A stretch of 17,219 nt of DNA from CAZUGO01 sp964619935 (lineage in GTDB: Bacteria; Planctomycetota; Phycisphaerae; UBA1845; CAIVHJ01). Below, piece by piece: positions 13,471 through 17,219 of this stretch. Under the pieces are notes generated by a model that had not been told where the DNA came from, searched no databases, and saw nothing but the letters and a program-made list of their open reading frames with translations. A program made the position numbers and the translations under genes. The first letter of the stretch is position 1. The number at the start of each line of letters is the position of its first letter. The DNA lies in contig CAZUGO010000050.1 of NCBI GenBank assembly GCA_964619935.1, positions 1-17,219 of the forward strand. Reading direction: 5' to 3'.

Positions 13471-16400
13471 ATGTACGTGTCACTGCACAACCGTTCCTGT
13501 TATTCCTTTGGGCTGGCGTTGTCCCGGCCGGAACATCTGGCTCGGTTTGCCCGGCAGCAGGGCATGCCGGCCATCGCGCTGACCGATCTCAATGGGGTCT
13601 ACGGCGCGGTGGCCTTTCAGCAGGCCTGTGCCCAGGTCGAGGTCACGCCCATTGTCGGGACGGAACTGCACTGCGCCGAAGCAACGCTCACCCTGTTGGC
13701 GTGCAACGCCGCGGGCTATGCCAATCTGTGCCGGCTGATCAGCCTGCGGCATCTGAGCGGCACCGCGCCCGATCGAGCGGCAGTGTGTGCCCACGCCGAT
13801 GGATTGATCTGCTTGATGGGCGCGGTGTCGGAGGTCGGCTGGCCGGACTGGGTGAACGCCTTGAAGGCGGCTTTTGGACGGCGGGTGTACCAGGAACTGG
13901 CCATTCATGGTTCTGCCGACGTGACCCGGGCCCGCAGTCGGGCGCGCCGAGCCGATGCCGCCGGGGTGCCGGTGGTGGCCGTCTGCGAGTCCCGTTGCAG
14001 CAGCGCGGCCCAGGCCCGCACCCTGCTGGCGGTGTCCTCGATCGGTACGCTGACCCTGCTGGACCAGGATCATCCGGACAAACCCGCCGGAGCCTGGCAT
14101 CTCAGAACGCCGCAGGAAATGCAGCGGCTGTTTGGGCGCAGACCCGATGCGCTGAAGCACACCCGGGAGATTGCGGAGCAATGCGGCTTCACCTTTGATT
14201 TGGCGGTCAACCGGTTCCCGGCGTTTGCCGCCGCGGATGGCCGATCGGCGATCGCCCACCTGCGGGCCCGCTGTCTGGAGGGCTGCCGGCGGCGCTATCT
14301 CGAGCAAGCGCCGCTGCGCGGCATCGGCGGTGGCCGTCCGGCGTGGTCGGAGGTGCTGCAGCGCCTGCGGCGCGAGTTGGGCATCATCGCCGAGGTGGGC
14401 TATGCGGAATATTTTCTGGTGTTCGACGAGATCGTGCGCTACTGCCGCGATCAGGGCATCGCGACCCTGGCCCGCGGATCTGCCGCCGACTCGCTGATCT
14501 GCTACGCACTGGGTGTCAGCCACGCCTGCCCGTTTCGCTTTGATTTGCCGTTCGATCGGTTCATCAATGTCCAGCGGGCCCGCTTCAGCAAGCTGGCGGA
14601 CATCGACCTGGACCTGCCTTGGGATCGCCGGGAGCAGGTCATCGGCTGGGTATATGAGCGCTGGGGACACGATCGGGTGGCGATGATCGGATGTGCCAAC
14701 ACCTATCACACCCGGGCCGCGGTCCTGGAGTTGGGCAAGGTCTTCGGATTGCCGGCCCAGGAAATTCAGCGCCTGACCCGCCGCCTGGGGCGGATGCACA
14801 GCGACGACCTCGGGGCGGCGATTGCGGCGCTGCCCGAAGCCCGGGACGTCGCGGTCGACGAGGAGCCCTACCGCACCATTTTCCAACTGGCCGGCGGGCT
14901 GTCCGGTCTGCCGCGGCACTGGTCGATGCATCCCTGCGGGCTGGTGGTGTCGCCCGAGCCGCTTACCGACCTGGTGCCAGTGCAGCGTTCTGCCAGGGGC
15001 TTTCTGGTGGCCCAGTATGACATGGACGCGGTGGAAGACCTGGGCTTCATCAAGATCGACCTGTTGGGTCAGGCCGGTCTGTCGGTGCTCCGCGACACGG
15101 TTCACGAAATCGAGCGGACGACCGGACGGTCGGTCGATCTGGCCCGTGATGTCGATTATGCGGATCCACCGACCTGGTCCATGATCGCCGGCGGTCAGGC
15201 CCGCGGCGTGCACCACATCGAATCGCCGGCCATGACCAGTTTGTTGCAACAGTGTGACTGCCGGGACATCGACTGCCTGACGGCCGTGGTCGCCATCATC
15301 CGCCCGGGGGCCGCCAACCAAGGCAAAAAAGAGCAGTTCGCCCGGCGCTGCCAGGGACTGGAAGCGCCTCGATTCGCGCATCCGGCCTTGGAATCCATTC
15401 TGGGCCAGACCTACGGTTTGATGGTCTTCGAGGAACACATCCTGCAGGTGGCCACTGAATTCGCCGGCATGGATCTGGGCAATGCCGACGTCCTGCGGCG
15501 GGCCCTCAACAAACAAGATGCGGCCCTGATGGGGCGCCTGAAGCAGCAGTTCTACGAGCGGGCCCGGTCCGGCGGTCGCCGGACCCACGAGATTGAAGCG
15601 GTCTGGGCCACCCTGGAAGGGTTTTGCGGATTCATGTTCAACAAGGCGCACTCGGCAGAGTATGCCGTCGAGGCCTTTCAGGGGGCCTGGCTCAAGCGGC
15701 GCTGGCCGGCGCATTACCTTGCGGCGATTCTGTCCAATTACCGCGGCTTTTATGCCCACTCGCCGACCCTGCCGCAAATCCTGTATGTGCTGGAGGCCCG
15801 CCGCCTGGGGATCGGGTTCGTTCTGCCTTGTGTCAACCGTTCGCGGGCCCACTTCAGCGTGGAGTATCATCCCGAGGGTTGCCGGCGGCTGCGGCCGATG
15901 ATTCGACTGCCGGTGTCGCATATCCGCGGTCTTACCGAACAGTGCAGCGAGCGCTGCGGCATCCAGCGGCAGGCCGGCCCGTTCCGGTCGCTGACCGATT
16001 TTCTGCACCGGGTCCGGCCCGCCCCGGCGGATGCCCGGCTGTTGCTCGACAGCGGGGCCCTGGATGCCCTGGGCGACAGTCGGCCGGAACTGTTCTGGAA
16101 ACTGCGGCGCTGGACTCCGCCGAGTGCATCCCACCAGACCTTGCTGTGGGCCGACGACCGCCCGGATTCGCCGCAAGCGCCGCCCATTTCGCTGACCGAG
16201 CCGGATGCTCAGCAGCGGGCGCGCCAGGAACTGGACCTGCTGGGTTTTCCGATATCCCTCGATCCATTGACCTGCCTGAGCTGCAATGACCGCGGCCAGG
16301 TGATCGATTGGTCACAGTATACGCCGCTGGGACAATTGCAGGTCGATACCCGGCGCCCCGTGGAGGTTTGCGGGTTGATGGTCGCAGACCGTATCAACAG

Positions 16401-16818
16401 CACCGCCCGGGGAAATCTCATGAAGTTTGTGACCCTGGCGGATCACAGTGGCTTTATTGAGGCCATGCTCTTTCCAGACGTCTACAGCCGCTTTGGCTAC
16501 CTGACCGTGCTGAATCCCATTCTGGCGGCCCGCGGAATACTCGAGCCCTTCGAGAATCGCAGGGGATTCGTGATGCGGGTGTTGCAAGTGTTTCCGCCCC
16601 AGCGAATCGGCGCGCAACCGCCGCAGCCGGATCGCGAGTCGAACCCCAGGCCCAACGCTGAAGCGCGCCCGGGCATGGAATGCATGCCCAGGCCTACGGA
16701 TACATCCACCTTCGAGTGGATCGCGGCTCCGACTGCGGCTCCGGCTGAATCGCGGCCCCAACCGCGGCTCCGACCAGATGGGAATCGTCCTTCCCATCGG
16801 CAAGGACCGGAGCGCTAG
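13471..16818 (+). CDS. dnaE2: DnaE2-type (ImuC-like) DNA polymerase III alpha subunit
   Basis: This 1115-residue C-family polymerase starts one base after the dinB stop. The order is an N-terminal PHP domain (about 1-230), then the palm. The palm has ARGSAADSLICYALG, the ADIDLDL pair D379 and D381, and D530 in FIKIDLLG, which match the three catalytic aspartates of E. coli DnaE (D401, D403, D555). Fingers segments PGAANQGKKEQF and ILGQTYGLMVFEEHILQVA follow, and an OB-fold lies near 960-1046 (VEVCGLMVADRIN, MKFVTLADHSGFIEAMLF). There is no proofreading exonuclease. The length and its place behind a Y-family gene fit the damage-inducible DnaE2/ImuC class rather than the replicative DnaE1. The PHP metal residues are partly lost (R8 and L40 replace His), and residues after about 1047 form a Pro/Arg-rich tail. 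GGACGGGTGAC precedes the ATG. The subtype is a strong inference, not proven. Confidence 0.9.
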   Translation: MYVSLHNRSCYSFGLALSRPEHLARFARQQGMPAIALTDLNGVYGAVAFQQACAQVEVTPIVGTELHCAEATLTLLACNAAGYANLCRLISLRHLSGTAPDRAAVCAHADGLICLMGAVSEVGWPDWVNALKAAFGRRVYQELAIHGSADVTRARSRARRADAAGVPVVAVCESRCSSAAQARTLLAVSSIGTLTLLDQDHPDKPAGAWHLRTPQEMQRLFGRRPDALKHTREIAEQCGFTFDLAVNRFPAFAAADGRSAIAHLRARCLEGCRRRYLEQAPLRGIGGGRPAWSEVLQRLRRELGIIAEVGYAEYFLVFDEIVRYCRDQGIATLARGSAADSLICYALGVSHACPFRFDLPFDRFINVQRARFSKLADIDLDLPWDRREQVIGWVYERWGHDRVAMIGCANTYHTRAAVLELGKVFGLPAQEIQRLTRRLGRMHSDDLGAAIAALPEARDVAVDEEPYRTIFQLAGGLSGLPRHWSMHPCGLVVSPEPLTDLVPVQRSARGFLVAQYDMDAVEDLGFIKIDLLGQAGLSVLRDTVHEIERTTGRSVDLARDVDYADPPTWSMIAGGQARGVHHIESPAMTSLLQQCDCRDIDCLTAVVAIIRPGAANQGKKEQFARRCQGLEAPRFAHPALESILGQTYGLMVFEEHILQVATEFAGMDLGNADVLRRALNKQDAALMGRLKQQFYERARSGGRRTHEIEAVWATLEGFCGFMFNKAHSAEYAVEAFQGAWLKRRWPAHYLAAILSNYRGFYAHSPTLPQILYVLEARRLGIGFVLPCVNRSRAHFSVEYHPEGCRRLRPMIRLPVSHIRGLTEQCSERCGIQRQAGPFRSLTDFLHRVRPAPADARLLLDSGALDALGDSRPELFWKLRRWTPPSASHQTLLWADDRPDSPQAPPISLTEPDAQQRARQELDLLGFPISLDPLTCLSCNDRGQVIDWSQYTPLGQLQVDTRRPVEVCGLMVADRINSTARGNLMKFVTLADHSGFIEAMLFPDVYSRFGYLTVLNPILAARGILEPFENRRGFVMRVLQVFPPQRIGAQPPQPDRESNPRPNAEARPGMECMPRPTDTSTFEWIAAPTAAPAESRPQPRLRPDGNRPSHRQGPER

Positions 16819-16894
16819 TAATAATAAGGTATAGTGGTCTGCTGAGCCCGCCACCTGCACAAGGGAGTTGACCCCCAGTCACTTCCGACGTGCT

Positions 16895-16926
16895 CCGGCG
16901 CTACGACGCCGGATCGCGTTGCGATC
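16895..16926. repeat. Two adjacent hairpins after the dnaE2 stop
   Basis: CCGGCG (16895-16900) pairs with CGCCGG (16907-16912) around CTACGA. Immediately following and sharing a base, GATCGC (16912-16917) pairs with GCGATC (16921-16926) around GTT. Neither is followed by a T-run. They may slow or end transcription of the mutagenesis operon with Rho, or belong to the repeat region that follows. Confidence 0.4.
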
Positions 16927-16977
16927 TGCCACGCGGTTACTTTCTCCATCCGGCTTGTGCCGCCAAGACCACTGTGT

Positions 16978-16992
16978 CGTTTCGGCGAAACG
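16978..16992. repeat. Near-palindrome at the edge of the tandem array
   Basis: CGTTTCG and CGAAACG flank a single G. The dyad overlaps the first two bases of the tandem array at 16991 and looks like a boundary element of it. Confidence 0.4.
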
Positions 16993-17219
16993 ACCCGGTC
17001 GATTTGCCGGAACGACCCGGTCGACTTGGCAGAACGACCCGGTCGACTTGCCGAAACGACCTGGTCGACTTGGCAAAACGACCCGGTCGACCTGGCAGAA
17101 CGACCCGGTCGACCGGGCAAAACGACCCGGTCGACTTGGCAAAACGACCCGGTCGACCTGGCAAAACGACCCGGTCGACTTGGCAAAACGACCTGGTCGA
17201 CTTGGCAAAACGACCTGGT
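16991..17219. repeat. 22-bp tandem repeat array, runs off the right edge
   Basis: Ten full 22-base copies start at 16991, 17013, 17035, 17057, 17079, 17101, 17123, 17145, 17167 and 17189, and an eleventh begins at 17211 and is cut by the window end. Each copy is CGACC-C/T-GGTCGAC, then a variable pair of bases, then GGCAAAA in most copies. Substitutions sit mainly at the sixth base, at bases 14-15, and in the A-run. Every copy except the first and the truncated last carries GTCGAC. The copy at 17101 contains a perfect 14-base palindrome, CCCGGTCGACCGGG. There are no spacers, so this is not a CRISPR. The period is not a multiple of three, and the minus strand stays open in all three frames as a by-product, so I do not call a gene. 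Function is unknown. Confidence 0.92.

Noticed and set aside
13480..16176. Very long minus-strand open frame (898 codons) opposite dnaE2
   Set aside because: High-GC coding DNA often leaves the opposite strand open. The translation is rich in Arg/Gln/Gly/Pro with no domain pattern, while the plus strand carries a full set of polymerase motifs.
16815..17208. Minus-strand repeat protein encoded by the tandem array
   Set aside because: The open frames start only at TTG-type codons or within the repeat, no ribosome site is seen, and openness in all three frames follows from the stop-free repeat itself. It remains possible only if a start lies beyond the right edge.
16991..17219. CRISPR array
   Set aside because: Units are directly adjacent with no unique spacers, the copies vary, and no cas gene is present.

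Overview
The window is high-GC bacterial DNA and most likely comes from a planctomycete of the Phycisphaerae type. The best clue is a secreted DNRLRE-type protein (6155-7012, minus) that ends in two calcium-loop segments of the form D-x-D-G-D/N...DLAxLLAAW, a C-terminal signature common in that group. The assignment is an inference from style, because no rRNA or other marker gene is present.

Layout. Positions 1-8065 are all on the minus strand. They hold a secreted protein cut by the left edge (1-371), a gene-poor 554-base gap, a complete high-affinity phosphate uptake operon transcribed pstS-pstC-pstA-pstB-phoU (5272 down to 926), a MarR-type regulator just upstream of it (5457-5978), the DNRLRE protein, a DinB/YfiT-fold protein (7120-7668), and a 91-residue unknown protein with a CxxC motif and its own intrinsic terminator (7790-8065). 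Positions 8358-10758 are on the plus strand: an Lrp/AsnC regulator overlapping an EamA/DMT exporter by GTGA, then a DUF502 membrane protein. A DUF72 (YecE-like) gene lies on the minus strand (10769-11740). Diverging from it is a tight plus-strand three-gene operon (11854-16818): a UmuD-like S24 self-cleaving peptidase, a Pol IV-like Y-family polymerase and a DnaE2-type replicative-family polymerase. The right end (16991-17219) is a 22-bp tandem repeat array that runs off the window.

How the genes work together. PstS captures phosphate, PstC/PstA form the channel, PstB powers it and PhoU links transporter state to regulation; all five are spaced as one transcription unit. The UmuD/Pol IV/DnaE2 operon looks like a self-contained DNA-damage mutagenesis module. 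It fills the niche of the well-known imuA-imuB-dnaE2 cassette, but with a UmuD-type switch in place of ImuA and a catalytically intact, clamp-binding Y-family polymerase in place of the inactive ImuB. This module, the degenerate PHP domain of its DnaE, and the adjoining repeat array are the most interesting parts of the window.
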